From Jiangella mangrovi (lineage in GTDB: Bacteria > Actinomycetota > Actinomycetes > Jiangellales > Jiangellaceae): a stretch of DNA of 64,000 nucleotides. A program made the translations under genes and the position numbers. The notes under the pieces were generated by a model. It made no database searches. It was not told the DNA's origin and saw only the letters and a list, made by a program, of their open reading frames with translations. The stretch is from positions 3,720,001 to 3,784,000 of the forward strand of contig NZ_JACHMM010000001.1 of the NCBI RefSeq assembly GCF_014204975.1. Direction: 5' to 3'. Numbering within the stretch: position 1 is the stretch's first letter; each line of letters begins with the position of its first letter. This document shows, one piece after another, positions 1-9,903 of the stretch.

Positions 1-11
1 GAGGACTACGG

Positions 12-2879
12 GTGGGGCCAGGACTCGAACTGAGCGGGGGAGCGGACTACCGTCGCCCTGTGCAGATCGCGTCCGCTGGTACCGCGCCGCCGATCGTGGG
101 CCGGTCCGGCGAGCAGTCGCGGTTGCGCCGCCTGCTGGCCGACGCCAAGGAGGGGCACGGCCGCGCGCTGGTGCTGCGGGGTGAGGCCGGCATCGGCAAG
201 ACCACCCTGCTCGACCACGCCGCCGCGATGGCCGGCGGGTTCCGGGTGCTGCGAGCCGCCGGGGTCGAGTCGGAGGCGGAGATCCCGTTCGCCGGGCTCC
301 AGGTCCTGCTCGCTCCCGTCGCCGACGGCATCGCGGACCTGCCCGAGACGCACGCCCGGGCGCTGCGGGCCGCCTTCGGGACGGAGACCGCGCCCACCGA
401 CCCGCTCCTGGCCGGCGCCGCCACGCTGCTGCTGCTCTCCGAGCTGGCCGAGCGGGCGCCGCTGCTGGTCCTGCTCGACGACGCGCACTGGTTCGACCGC
501 TCGTCCGCCGCGGCGCTGCTGTTCGCGGTGCGCCGCCTCGGCTCGGACCCGGTCGCCGCGATCCTGACCGCCCGCGACGGCGACCGCCCGTTCCCCGCCG
601 ACGGCGTCGAGAGCGTCACCCTGCCGCGGCTCGACGGCGACAGCGCGGCCCAGCTGCTGGCCGCGCGGTGGACGCTGCCGCTCGACGTCGCCGACCGGGT
701 GCTGCGCGAGTCCGGCGGCAACCCGCTCGCCATCGTCGAGCTGGCGGTCGGCCGGCCCGCCGACGCCGAGGCGGCGCCGTTGCCGGAGCCCGTCGCGCCG
801 CTGCCGGCGACCGGCCGCCTCGAGGAGCACTTCCGCGGCCGGCTGCACGCCCTGCCCGAGCCGACCCGGTGGGCGCTGCTGCTGGCCGCCGCGGACCACC
901 GCTCGGAGCTGGCCGTGTTCACGGCGGCCGCCGGTGCGCTCGGCGTCGGCGTCGCCGACCTGGAGCCGGCCGAGGTCCGCGAGCTGATCCGCGTCACGTC
1001 CGGACGGCTCGAGTTCCGCCATCCGCTGGTCCGCGCCGCCGCCTACCAGGACGTCCCGCTCGGGCGCCGGCTGGCCGCGCACCGGGCGCTCGCCGAGGTC
1101 ATCGACGACGGCGACCGGCGCGCCTGGCACCTCGCGGCGGCAGCGGCCGGCGCCGACGAGACCGCCGCGGCCGCGCTCGACGACGCCGCGCGGCGGGCGC
1201 TGACCCGCGGCGCCCCGGCCGCGGCCTCGCAGGCCTGGGAGCGGGCCGCGACCCTCAGCGCCGACCGGCCCGCCCGTGCCCGCCGTCTCGTCGAGGCGGC
1301 CCGCACGGCCTACGACGCGGGCGAGCTGGACCGGGCCGAGTCCTTGGCGACGACGGCGGCAGCTGCGGTCGCGGGGTTGGACGGTGGCGCACCGGGCGAC
1401 CCCGGAGGCGACCCCGGTGGCACCGCAGCTGACGCCGTCGCCGCCCGGAAGAAGGTCGCCGTCGAGCGGGCCGGTCAGGCCGCGGAGGCCGGCTGGGTCC
1501 GCGCCCAGGTCGCCTACGAGCGCGAGTCGCCGACCCGGGCCGCCGAGCTGGCGCTCGAGGCCGCCGCGCCGATCGTCACGCTCGATCCCGCCCGCGCCAC
1601 GGCCGTGCTGACCGAGGCGAGCTGGTGCGCCCGCGACGCCGCCGACCCGGAGCTGCTCGCCCGGTGCGCCCAGCTGCTGGCCCGAGTGCCGCCCGGCCCC
1701 GCGGCGGAGGTGCGCGACGCGTTGGCCGCCTTCACCACCCTGCTCGGCAGCGGCCCGACGCCGTCGTCGGCGCGGACCATGCGCGCCCTGCTGCAGGCGA
1801 GCCACGACGGCCGGATCACCGGCTCGGTCGAGCGGCTCACCGGCGGCTTCGTGGGGATCCTCATCGGCGACGACGTGACGGCACTGGCGACGCTGGCCGC
1901 CCAGACGGCCGCACTGCGCGACGAGGGCGCCATCGGCTGGCTGCCGTACGCCAACGAGGTGCTCGCCCTCGGCCACCTGGTGTCCGGGCGGTTCCGCGAC
2001 GCCGAGGTGACGGTGAGCGAGGCGCTGGCCCTGGCCGCGGAGCTGGCCCAGCCCGTGCAGCTCACCGTGCTGACGTCGATCGCGTCGTGGCTGGCCGCCG
2101 TCCGCGGCGACACCGTGCTCTGCGAGCTGCTGACGGCGCGGGTGCGTGACGACGACCATGGGCACCGGATCGCGGCCGCCCTGGCGAGTTGGGCGCTCGC
2201 GGTCCGCGACCTCGCTGGGGCCGAGCCGGCGGCGGCGCTGGAGCGGCTCGAGGAGTCCGGCCGCGGCCCGGCCGGCCGCGACGTCCTGGTCCGGGCGCTC
2301 CCGGACCACATCGACGCCGCGGTCCGGGTGGGCGAGCGCGAGCGGGCCCGGGAGCTGCTCGCCGAGCTCGACACGTGGTCCCGCCGGACGGAGAGCCCGG
2401 TCGCGTCGGCCCTGGCGCTGCGCTGCGCCGCCGTGCTCGACGACGGGCCGGCGGCGCGCGACCGGTTCGAGGCGTCGCTGCGGGTCGACGGCTGCGGACC
2501 CTACGACCGCGCCCGGACGCGGCTGGCCTACGGCGAGTGGCTGCGCCGGCACCGCAGTCCCAGCGCCGCCCGGGCGCAGCTGACCGAGGCGCGCGAGACG
2601 TTCGACCGGATCGGCGCCCACGTGTGGACGCCGCGCGCCGGGGCCGAGCTGGACGCGCTCGGCGTGCGCGCGCCCGAGCAGCCGCCGCAGCCGCACGGCG
2701 CCGTCCGGCTCAGCCCGCAGGAGCTGCAGGTCGTCCGGCTGGCGGCCCAGGGGCAGACCAACCGCGAGATCGCCGCGCAGTTGTTCCTCAGCCCGCGCAC
2801 CGTCGGGCACCACCTGTACAAGGCCTACCCGAAGCTGGGCGTCGCCCGGAGGGCGGAGCTGGGCCGGCTCGACCTGTAG
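12..2879 (+). CDS. LAL-type LuxR-family ATP-binding transcriptional regulator
   Basis: Large ATP-binding regulator of the LuxR family. Residues 57-65 form a Walker A (GEAGIGKTT), a Walker B-like LLVLLDDAHWFD lies near residue 152, a long helical TPR-like middle follows, and the last 60 residues are a LuxR-type helix-turn-helix (LSPQELQVV, NREIAAQLFLSPRTV). Length of about 955 residues is usual for the family, which activates transcription in an ATP- and ligand-dependent way; the ligand and targets here cannot be told. The frame is open to the left edge of the window. GTG at 12 is the first start available and GTG at 60 is an alternative; neither has a clear ribosome binding site, so the true start may lie outside the window. 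Confidence 0.9.
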   Translation: MGPGLELSGGADYRRPVQIASAGTAPPIVGRSGEQSRLRRLLADAKEGHGRALVLRGEAGIGKTTLLDHAAAMAGGFRVLRAAGVESEAEIPFAGLQVLLAPVADGIADLPETHARALRAAFGTETAPTDPLLAGAATLLLLSELAERAPLLVLLDDAHWFDRSSAAALLFAVRRLGSDPVAAILTARDGDRPFPADGVESVTLPRLDGDSAAQLLAARWTLPLDVADRVLRESGGNPLAIVELAVGRPADAEAAPLPEPVAPLPATGRLEEHFRGRLHALPEPTRWALLLAAADHRSELAVFTAAAGALGVGVADLEPAEVRELIRVTSGRLEFRHPLVRAAAYQDVPLGRRLAAHRALAEVIDDGDRRAWHLAAAAAGADETAAAALDDAARRALTRGAPAAASQAWERAATLSADRPARARRLVEAARTAYDAGELDRAESLATTAAAAVAGLDGGAPGDPGGDPGGTAADAVAARKKVAVERAGQAAEAGWVRAQVAYERESPTRAAELALEAAAPIVTLDPARATAVLTEASWCARDAADPELLARCAQLLARVPPGPAAEVRDALAAFTTLLGSGPTPSSARTMRALLQASHDGRITGSVERLTGGFVGILIGDDVTALATLAAQTAALRDEGAIGWLPYANEVLALGHLVSGRFRDAEVTVSEALALAAELAQPVQLTVLTSIASWLAAVRGDTVLCELLTARVRDDDHGHRIAAALASWALAVRDLAGAEPAAALERLEESGRGPAGRDVLVRALPDHIDAAVRVGERERARELLAELDTWSRRTESPVASALALRCAAVLDDGPAARDRFEASLRVDGCGPYDRARTRLAYGEWLRRHRSPSAARAQLTEARETFDRIGAHVWTPRAGAELDALGVRAPEQPPQPHGAVRLSPQELQVVRLAAQGQTNREIAAQLFLSPRTVGHHLYKAYPKLGVARRAELGRLDL

Positions 2880-2985
2880 GTCCCCCGCCGGCCGGCTCGA
2901 CGCCAGTCGTTCGACAGATGCGGCCGGTCATCGGCCCTTCCTACCGTCGTCGTGAGGTGACACACGACCGGAGGAGAGACCCGCG

Positions 2986-3540
2986 ATGGGCAAGATCGTC
3001 CTGCACAACATGATGACGGTGAACGGCGCGTTCGAGTCGCCCAACCCGGAGACCTGGCTCGAGCTCGACAACGACAGCAGCAACGACTCCCTCGACCAGC
3101 TCGTCCTGGCCGACGCGCTGCTCATGGGCCGGCCCGTATACGAGGGCCTGGCCGCGGTCTGGCCGATGCTCGGCGAGGACCCCGCCATGGGGCATCTGGC
3201 CGGGCGCATCAACGCGATGCCCAAGTTCGTCGCGTCGCGCAAGCTCAGCGGCCCGCTCGACTGGAACGCGTCGCTGATCGAGGGGGAGCTGGAGGACGCG
3301 ATCCCGGCCCTCAAGGAGGGGTTCCGGGGCAACCTGGTCATCACCGGCTGCGGCAGCTTCGCGCACACCCTGACCCGGCTCGGCCTGGTCGACGAGTTCT
3401 GGTTCTGGCTGCAGCCGCACATCTGGGCCGAAGGGCCGCGCATCCTCGACGGCGTGGGCCCGGTGCGGCTCAAGCTGGTGTCGGCGACGCCGTACCGCTC
3501 GGGCGTCGTGTGGTTGCGCTACCGCCCCGAGGCCGCCTGA
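2986..3540 (+). CDS. Dihydrofolate reductase family protein (RibD C-terminal fold)
   Basis: A 184-residue protein with the RibD C-terminal / dihydrofolate-reductase-like fold: it opens MGKIVLHNMMTVNGAF, has the family's LLMGRPVYEGLA segment near residue 45, and a late ITGCGSFAHTL segment corresponding to the nucleotide-binding GSxxL turn. Such stand-alone proteins are presumed NADPH-dependent reductases, but their substrates are unknown. A good ribosome binding site (GGAGGAG) sits 10 bases before the ATG. It follows the LAL regulator by about 100 bases in the same direction and has a palindromic repeat just after its stop. A second member of the family lies at 8633-9193. Confidence 0.85.
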   Translation: MGKIVLHNMMTVNGAFESPNPETWLELDNDSSNDSLDQLVLADALLMGRPVYEGLAAVWPMLGEDPAMGHLAGRINAMPKFVASRKLSGPLDWNASLIEGELEDAIPALKEGFRGNLVITGCGSFAHTLTRLGLVDEFWFWLQPHIWAEGPRILDGVGPVRLKLVSATPYRSGVVWLRYRPEAA

Positions 3541-3553
3541 TCGCCCGCGCCCA

Positions 3554-3603
3554 TGATCATCAAGGATCGACCCCGTCCTGATGTGGTCGATCCTTGATGA
3601 TCA
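3554..3603. repeat. Intergenic palindrome, type 2 copy
   Basis: Perfect inverted repeat: arms of 19 bases at 3554-3572 and 3585-3603 (TGATCATCAAGGATCGACC and its complement) around a 12-base loop. It lies 13 bases after the stop of the preceding gene. A diverged copy of the same arms occurs 48 kb away at 51252-51301. It may end transcription, but there is no T-tract. Confidence 0.8.
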
Positions 3604-3720
3604 AGCGAAGGGGTCGATCGCCGGCTCGGGCTCGCAGCATGGCCAGCCTTGCCAAGGACTCAGGGGGGCCAGGCCGGAGGGGGACTGAACAGTCACACTC
3701 CCTCCATTTACAACGTATAG

Positions 3721-3755
3721 CAGCACCGGGGTCTTGCGGCAAGGCCCCGGTGCTG
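3721..3755 (+). promoter_or_regulatory. Rifamycin-associated-element-like palindrome upstream of rox
   Basis: A 35-base inverted repeat with a single central G and one G-T pair. Its core GGGGTCTTGCGGCAAGGCCC (3728-3747) resembles the rifamycin-associated element (RAE) known upstream of rifamycin-inactivation genes in actinomycetes. The gene 41 bases downstream is a rifampicin monooxygenase, exactly the context in which RAEs are described. A TATAGC hexamer at 3716-3721 directly before it could be a -10 box, which would put the palindrome at the start of the transcript. Match to the RAE is from memory; the palindrome itself is directly seen. Confidence 0.75.
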
Positions 3756-3784
3756 TTGCAGAATCTGCAGCTCACACACCGTGA

Positions 3785-6116
<2,332 letters not shown>

Positions 6117-6196
6117 CCTCTTTGTCCTCCTTTGTCGCTCCGCCGGAGGCTACGCGACCGCCGCCGTCGTCGCCAGCCCGGCGGAGCGCCGGAGGG

Positions 6197-6985
6197 CTAG
6201 GGCTCCGGGGCGTGCCGGTGGTCGCAGCACGGCGTCGCGAACTCGCTGACCTGGTGGAACAGCACCGGATGCAGCAGCTGGGCGAGGTCCTCGACGGTGT
6301 CCAGCGGGTGGGTGAACTCCAGCCGCACCCATCGCCGTCGCCCGGGGAGCGGTCGTCCGGTGTCGACGACGATGCCGTACCGGTCGAGCCGGACCGCCCG
6401 CGGGTGGTCGGCGTGGATGCCGGCGCCGTGCAGCGCCCGCCGGAACCAGGGCTCGAGCTGCTCGCCGTGATGGTCGGCGAGGTCGAGCAGCAGGTCCCGC
6501 TCGGCCTCGTGCAGGGGGTCCGGCTCCGCCGTGAGGTAGGCGACGGTGTCGACGGGGCCGCCGCCGGTCTCGGTCTCGAGGCCGACACCGTCGACCAGTA
6601 GCCGGTAGAGGACGGCATCGGTACCGACGCCGAGCAGGCTCGGGAGCGGGTTGGCCTCGGCGAACTCGAGGGCCGCCGCGGCCGCCTCCGACGGCGGGAC
6701 GGCGTGCAGCCGGCCGCTGACCCGCACCCGGCCGAGGCTGGGCGCGCCGGCCGACGGCGTGACGTCGTCGACCCGCAGCACCGCGCCCGGCGCGACCGGC
6801 CCCCGATGCGTCCGCAGTGACAGGTACAGCCTGCCGCCCACCGGCACCAGCAGCAGCGGCTGACCGCTGCGGCCGGTGCCGTGCCGGACCGGGAGGGGCG
6901 CCGCGGCACCCTCGAGGAACAGCAGGCCGGGCAGCCTGCCCTGGACGAGGGTGCGGGCGCGCTCCGCGGGCGACGGGCAGCTCAT
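6197..6985 (-). CDS. DUF2470-domain protein under a putative iron box
   Basis: A 262-residue cytoplasmic protein. The N-terminal part (LPGLLFLEG...LVPVGGRLYLSL) resembles the split-barrel flavin/haem-binding fold of HugZ-type haem-utilisation proteins, and the last 90 residues (DLADHHGEQLEPWFRR, LDRYGIVV, RRWVRLEFTHPLDTVEDL) look like DUF2470, the domain usually attached to such barrels. The histidine pair in DHHGEQ and the C-terminal PCCDHRHAP could bind metal. The start lies only 8 bases after a TAACCT -10-like hexamer within a DtxR/IdeR box, so the message is probably leaderless and repressed by iron. A role in haem or siderophore-iron handling is inferred from fold and regulation, not shown. 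Confidence 0.65.
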   Translation of the reverse strand: MSCPSPAERARTLVQGRLPGLLFLEGAAAPLPVRHGTGRSGQPLLLVPVGGRLYLSLRTHRGPVAPGAVLRVDDVTPSAGAPSLGRVRVSGRLHAVPPSEAAAAALEFAEANPLPSLLGVGTDAVLYRLLVDGVGLETETGGGPVDTVAYLTAEPDPLHEAERDLLLDLADHHGEQLEPWFRRALHGAGIHADHPRAVRLDRYGIVVDTGRPLPGRRRWVRLEFTHPLDTVEDLAQLLHPVLFHQVSEFATPCCDHRHAPEP

Positions 6986-6991
6986 GGAGAC

Positions 6992-7010
6992 TTAGGTTAG
7001 CCTTACCTGA
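6992..7010 (-). promoter_or_regulatory. DtxR/IdeR-type iron box
   Basis: TTAGGTTAGCCTTACCTGA is a near-perfect match to the 19-base DtxR/IdeR consensus (TTAGGTTAGSCTAACCTWA). Read on the minus strand it contains the -10-like TAACCT ending 8 bases before the ATG of the DUF2470 gene, so an iron-loaded repressor would cover the promoter. Confidence 0.82.
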
Positions 7011-7025
7011 AGCTGCCTGGGAAGG

Positions 7026-7415
7026 TCAGCCCCAGAATGCGTCCTCGGCCGGCTGGTCGGCGGAGAACAGCCAGACCTCGCTGATCTTCCCGTCGGTGAC
7101 CTTGAGGACGTCGATGCCGTCCTGGTCGAGCGTGGCGCCGTCCCGCGAAGCGCTGAAGTGGATGTGCGCCGCCACGGTGTCGTCGTTGACCAGCAGGGGA
7201 GCGGTGACGGTGAGGGCGAAGCTGCCGCCGCTGATCTCCGTCATGCCGGCGATCATCGCGCCGACGGCGGTCGCGCCGCGCTGGACGCCGGAGAAGCGGT
7301 TGGCGCCGGGCTGGTGCCAGACGACGTCCTCGGCGAGGGCGGCGGCGACGGTGGCGAGGTCCTGGGCCTCGAGCGCGTCGAAGTACGTGCGGACGACCTG
7401 TTCGGCAGAGCTCAT
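7026..7415 (-). CDS. SnoaL-like / NTF2-fold protein
   Basis: A 129-residue single-domain alpha+beta barrel protein of the SnoaL-like/NTF2 superfamily (VVRTYFDALEAQDLATVAAAL, then DVVWHQPGANRFSG, then VTDGKISEVWLFSADQ). Members are either small cyclases/isomerases or ligand-binding proteins; the substrate is not predictable. The ATG at 7415 is chosen because AGGAGG precedes it by 6 bases; a longer frame upstream has no such site. It is divergent from an HxlR regulator across an 81-base intergenic region, so that regulator probably controls it. Confidence 0.8.
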   Translation of the reverse strand: MSSAEQVVRTYFDALEAQDLATVAAALAEDVVWHQPGANRFSGVQRGATAVGAMIAGMTEISGGSFALTVTAPLLVNDDTVAAHIHFSASRDGATLDQDGIDVLKVTDGKISEVWLFSADQPAEDAFWG

Positions 7416-7435
7416 GGTGACCTCCTGGTCTGCGG

Positions 7436-7464
7436 TTGTGCTTCCTGAGCTCAATACTTACGAT
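7436..7464 (+). promoter_or_regulatory. Promoter of the HxlR gene, overlapping the divergent promoter
   Basis: TTGTGC (7436-7441) and TACGAT (7459-7464) are spaced by 17 bases and point toward the HxlR gene. On the opposite strand TTGAGG, 17 bases, then TAAGTA points toward the SnoaL-like gene over the same stretch. Overlapping back-to-back promoters fit control of both genes by one regulator. Confidence 0.5.
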
Positions 7465-7496
7465 CGGAAACCAATCACCTCAACGTAACCAACGGG

Positions 7497-7895
7497 ATGT
7501 GCGCCATGACGGTTCAGAAGACGTACGCGCCGCCGCCCGGTATGGCCTGGAACGTCCTGAGCGGCACCTGCCCGTCGCGCACCTCGCTGGCGCGCATCGC
7601 CAACAAATGGACGGCCATGATCGTCGCCGTCCTCGCCGACGGGCCCATGCGCTTCCGCGATGTGCGGGCGGCGCTCGAGGGCATCAGCGCCAAGGTGCTC
7701 ACCGAGACCCTGCGCGACCTCGAGCGCGACGGCATGCTGACGCGGACGGCGTACGCCGAGATCCCGCCGCGGGTCGAGTACGAGCTGACGCCGCTCGGCC
7801 TGACGTTGCTCGAACCGCTCACCACGCTCATCCGCTGGGCCGAGCTCCACATCCCCGAGGTCCTCGCCGCCCGCGACGCCTACGACGACCGCTGA
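7497..7895 (+). CDS. HxlR-family winged-helix transcriptional regulator
   Basis: A 132-residue HxlR-type regulator: CPSRTSLARIANKWTAMIVAVL is the characteristic first helix region, followed by FRDVRAALEGISAKVLTETLRDLERDGMLTR (recognition helix and turn) and the wing VEYELTPLG. The conserved cysteine of the family (residue about 24) is present; in relatives it can act as a redox or electrophile sensor. ATG at 7497 and ATG at 7506 are both possible starts and neither has a strong ribosome site. It is divergent from the SnoaL-like gene and likely autoregulated. Confidence 0.88.
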   Translation: MCAMTVQKTYAPPPGMAWNVLSGTCPSRTSLARIANKWTAMIVAVLADGPMRFRDVRAALEGISAKVLTETLRDLERDGMLTRTAYAEIPPRVEYELTPLGLTLLEPLTTLIRWAELHIPEVLAARDAYDDR

Positions 7896-7959
7896 CCAGC
7901 CCCCAGATCCAACAGCGGCTCACGCCGACAGGCGGCGGGTCACGGCTGCAGGCGCGGGC

Positions 7960-8601
7960 TCACGGCTGCAGGCGCCGGTGCGACCAGGCGGCGTCGGCGG
8001 CCGGGCGGGTGTAGGCGAGCCGGCGGTGCAGCCGGGTCGGGCTGCCGTACCAGAACTCCAGTTCGTGCGGGACGAGCCGGTAGCCGGCCCAGCCGTCCGG
8101 GCGTGGGATCGGCCGGTCGCCGTCGCGCAGCGACGCGGCGGAACGGTGCAGCGCGGCCTCGTCGGCCAACGGCGCGCTCTGGTGCGAGACGGCGCTCGCG
8201 GCCTGGGCGTCGCGGGGCCGGCCGGCGAAGAGGAGGTCGGACTCGTCGTCCGGCAGCCGCTCCACCGGCCCGGCCGCGGTGATCTGCTGCAGCGTCTCGC
8301 GCCAGTAGAAGGTGGCCGACGCCCACGGCCGCTCCGCGAGGTCGCGGCCCTTGCGGCTGTGGGCGGCGCTGGTGAAGACCAGCCCGTGCTCGTCGGCGTC
8401 CTTCACCAGCAGGACCCGGCTCGACGCCCGGCCGGCCGCGTCGGCCGTGGCCAGCACCACGGCATAGGGCTCGCGCACGCCGCGCGCGACGGCGGCGTCC
8501 AGCCAGCCGCGCAGCAGGCCCCACGGCGACGCGGGCGGGTCGTCGAACTCGGGCAGGTCCAGGTCGGTCGCCCCACTGAGCGTCTGCGCCGCTTCGGTCA
8601 T
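7960..8601 (-). CDS. pdxH: Pyridoxamine/pyridoxine 5'-phosphate oxidase family protein
   Basis: A 213-residue FMN split-barrel oxidase that makes pyridoxal 5'-phosphate from pyridoxine or pyridoxamine phosphate. Visible features: the FMN-binding segment ASSRVLLVKDADEHGLVFTS near residue 60, the SRKGRDLAERPWASATFYW stretch, and the typical C-terminus LEFWYGSPTRLHRR...WSHRRLQP ending in the family's RLxP. ATG at 8601 is chosen; two in-frame GTG codons lie 6 and 9 bases upstream. A 15-base piece covering the gene's last codons is repeated just downstream (7940-7954) with a 20-base period. PhzG-type paralogues share this fold, so a specialised oxidase is possible. Confidence 0.85.
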   Translation of the reverse strand: MTEAAQTLSGATDLDLPEFDDPPASPWGLLRGWLDAAVARGVREPYAVVLATADAAGRASSRVLLVKDADEHGLVFTSAAHSRKGRDLAERPWASATFYWRETLQQITAAGPVERLPDDESDLLFAGRPRDAQAASAVSHQSAPLADEAALHRSAASLRDGDRPIPRPDGWAGYRLVPHELEFWYGSPTRLHRRLAYTRPAADAAWSHRRLQP

Positions 8602-8632
8602 GCGCACCACCCTAGGGACGAAGCGAACCCCG

Positions 8633-9193
8633 TCACGCCCGGGGGATGTCGCGCCCGGTCGTCCGGTACTCCGTCAGCACGATGCGGTCGTCGAGAACGC
8701 TGTGCGCGACCAGCTCCAGCTCGTTCGCGGCCAGGCCGGCGAAGAACGGCTCGCGCCCCGACGGGCCCACGACCAGCGGGAACGTCATCAGCCGGAGCCG
8801 GTCGACGAGGCCGGCGTCGGTGAGCTGCCGGGCGAGCGACACGCTGCCGATGGTGTAGAGCCCGACGTCGCTCTCCTTCTTCAGCCGGGTGACCTCGGGG
8901 ACGAGGTCGGCGCGAACGCGGGCGTTCGGCCAGGTCGTCGCCGTGAGCGTGCGGCTGAACACGACGGTCTCCGTCTGCATCATCTGGTCCCACCCCTCGT
9001 CGCGCACCTCCTCGGGGATCGCGGAGAGCGCCTCGTACGTCACGCGGCCCATGAGCGCGATCTGCCGGGTCGAGCCCTGGTCGCCGATCCAGCGCTCGAG
9101 GTCCGGTCCGAGGTAGCCGAAGTAGGCCGGGGAGTCCTCGCCGCGGGCGTAGCCGTCGGCCGAGATGAAGATGTCCACTGTGAGTGTGCTCAT
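8633..9193 (-). CDS. Dihydrofolate reductase family protein (YyaP/YwjB-like)
   Basis: A 186-residue RibD-C/DHFR-like protein: MSTLTVDIFISADGYARG at the start, MGRVTYEALSAIPEE near residue 55, VVFSRTLTATTWPNARV, and IGSVSLARQLTDAGLVDRLRL, the usual order for the family. It is presumed to be an NAD(P)H-dependent reductase of unknown substrate. The ATG at 9193 is preferred over a longer frame because the conserved domain begins there. It lies 30 bases upstream of pdxH in the same direction and may be co-transcribed with it. Confidence 0.85.
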   Translation of the reverse strand: MSTLTVDIFISADGYARGEDSPAYFGYLGPDLERWIGDQGSTRQIALMGRVTYEALSAIPEEVRDEGWDQMMQTETVVFSRTLTATTWPNARVRADLVPEVTRLKKESDVGLYTIGSVSLARQLTDAGLVDRLRLMTFPLVVGPSGREPFFAGLAANELELVAHSVLDDRIVLTEYRTTGRDIPRA

Positions 9194-9320
9194 GCCCAGT
9201 AGACCGCTCGTGCCGCGAGAACTCATCGGCGCGCTCACCCGATCCGGAGGAGGCGACGGCGGCCCGACGGTGTCAGCGTGGGGCTGAGACCTGCCGCGGC
9301 GACTGACGGGAGAGCCGGCG

Positions 9321-9563
9321 ATGACATGGCCGCTGGCGGCGAAGATCCGCTACGTCGACGAGACGCTCGTCTGGCTGGCCGACTACCGGCGCCGGTGCGA
9401 CGACCCGGGGGAGCAGCTGCGCATCTACGCGGCCATCGACGGCTGGCTCGACGAGCGGATCGACCTCATGCGGCGGGCCGACCGGCAGGGCCTCGCGCAT
9501 CTTCCCGGCGGGATCGACGGCGGGACGGACGGCGCCAGGCCCGGCCACGCGGGCCAGGCCTGA
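9321..9563 (+). CDS. Small hypothetical protein
   Basis: An 80-residue, soluble, arginine- and aspartate-rich protein not recognised from known families. The first 55 residues are predicted helical (ETLVWLADYRRRCDDPGEQL, AAIDGWLDERIDLMRRA); the tail is glycine-rich and disordered. A GGGAG ribosome site lies 10 bases before the ATG. It stands alone and converges on the small secreted peptide gene, with 15 bases between them. Confidence 0.5.
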   Translation: MTWPLAAKIRYVDETLVWLADYRRRCDDPGEQLRIYAAIDGWLDERIDLMRRADRQGLAHLPGGIDGGTDGARPGHAGQA

Positions 9564-9578
9564 CGCCGTGAGGGCCGA

Positions 9579-9764
9579 TCAGGGCCAGTAGTCGCACCGG
9601 TCGGAGTCGTAGATCCAGCCGTAGCCGCCACCGTCCACGAAGAACCAGTCGTGTCCGACGCAGGCGCCGGTGTCGAGTGCCGCGTTCGCCGGCGCGGCCG
9701 TCAACCCGATCCCTCCCACCAGCACCCCGATGCCGATCGCCACCGATGCCACGAGTCGACGCAT
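9579..9764 (-). CDS. Small secreted cysteine-containing peptide, unknown
   Basis: A 61-residue exported peptide, not recognised. Residues 1-28 form a clear Sec signal peptide ending in AxA (LTAAPANA), leaving about 33 residues that are aromatic- and glycine-rich with two cysteines (DTGACVGHDWFFVDGGGYGW and YDSDRCDYWP), suggesting one disulphide. The ATG is supported by AGGAGG 8 bases upstream. It lies 139 bases downstream of, and on the same strand as, a STAND/TPR regulator, with a perfect 19-base palindrome at 9786-9804 just before it. A signalling or surface role is possible but unproven. Confidence 0.65.
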   Translation of the reverse strand: MRRLVASVAIGIGVLVGGIGLTAAPANAALDTGACVGHDWFFVDGGGYGWIYDSDRCDYWP

Positions 9765-9785
9765 ACCCGTCCTCCTGCTGCCTCG

Positions 9786-9804
9786 GGCCCGCGAGTCGCG
9801 GGCC
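9786..9804. promoter_or_regulatory. Palindromic operator-like site upstream of the secreted peptide gene
   Basis: A perfect inverted repeat with 9-base arms around one central base (GGCCCGCGAGTCGCGGGCC), 21 bases before the start of the peptide gene. A weak promoter (TGACGC, 19 bases, TAACGA on the minus strand) lies just upstream, which would put the palindrome in the early transcribed region. It could be an operator or an RNA hairpin. Confidence 0.4.
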
Positions 9805-9903
9805 GCACTGTCGTTACGGCTGCAGTCTGGCGACGGCGTCAGCCTCCCGCCGCGATCCCATACAGATCCGGACGGATCCGATCGGTGCCGGGCGCGGACG
9901 GGG

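Noticed and set aside
6-2813. A 935-residue open frame on the minus strand opposite the LAL regulator
   Set aside because: Low-complexity Arg/Gly/Ala-rich translation with no recognisable domain; an antisense shadow caused by very high GC at third codon positions of the real gene.
7940-7979. Tandem 20-base-period duplication at the end of pdxH
   Set aside because: Only 15 bases are identical and it adds a second stop beyond the gene; a simple slippage event with no evident function.
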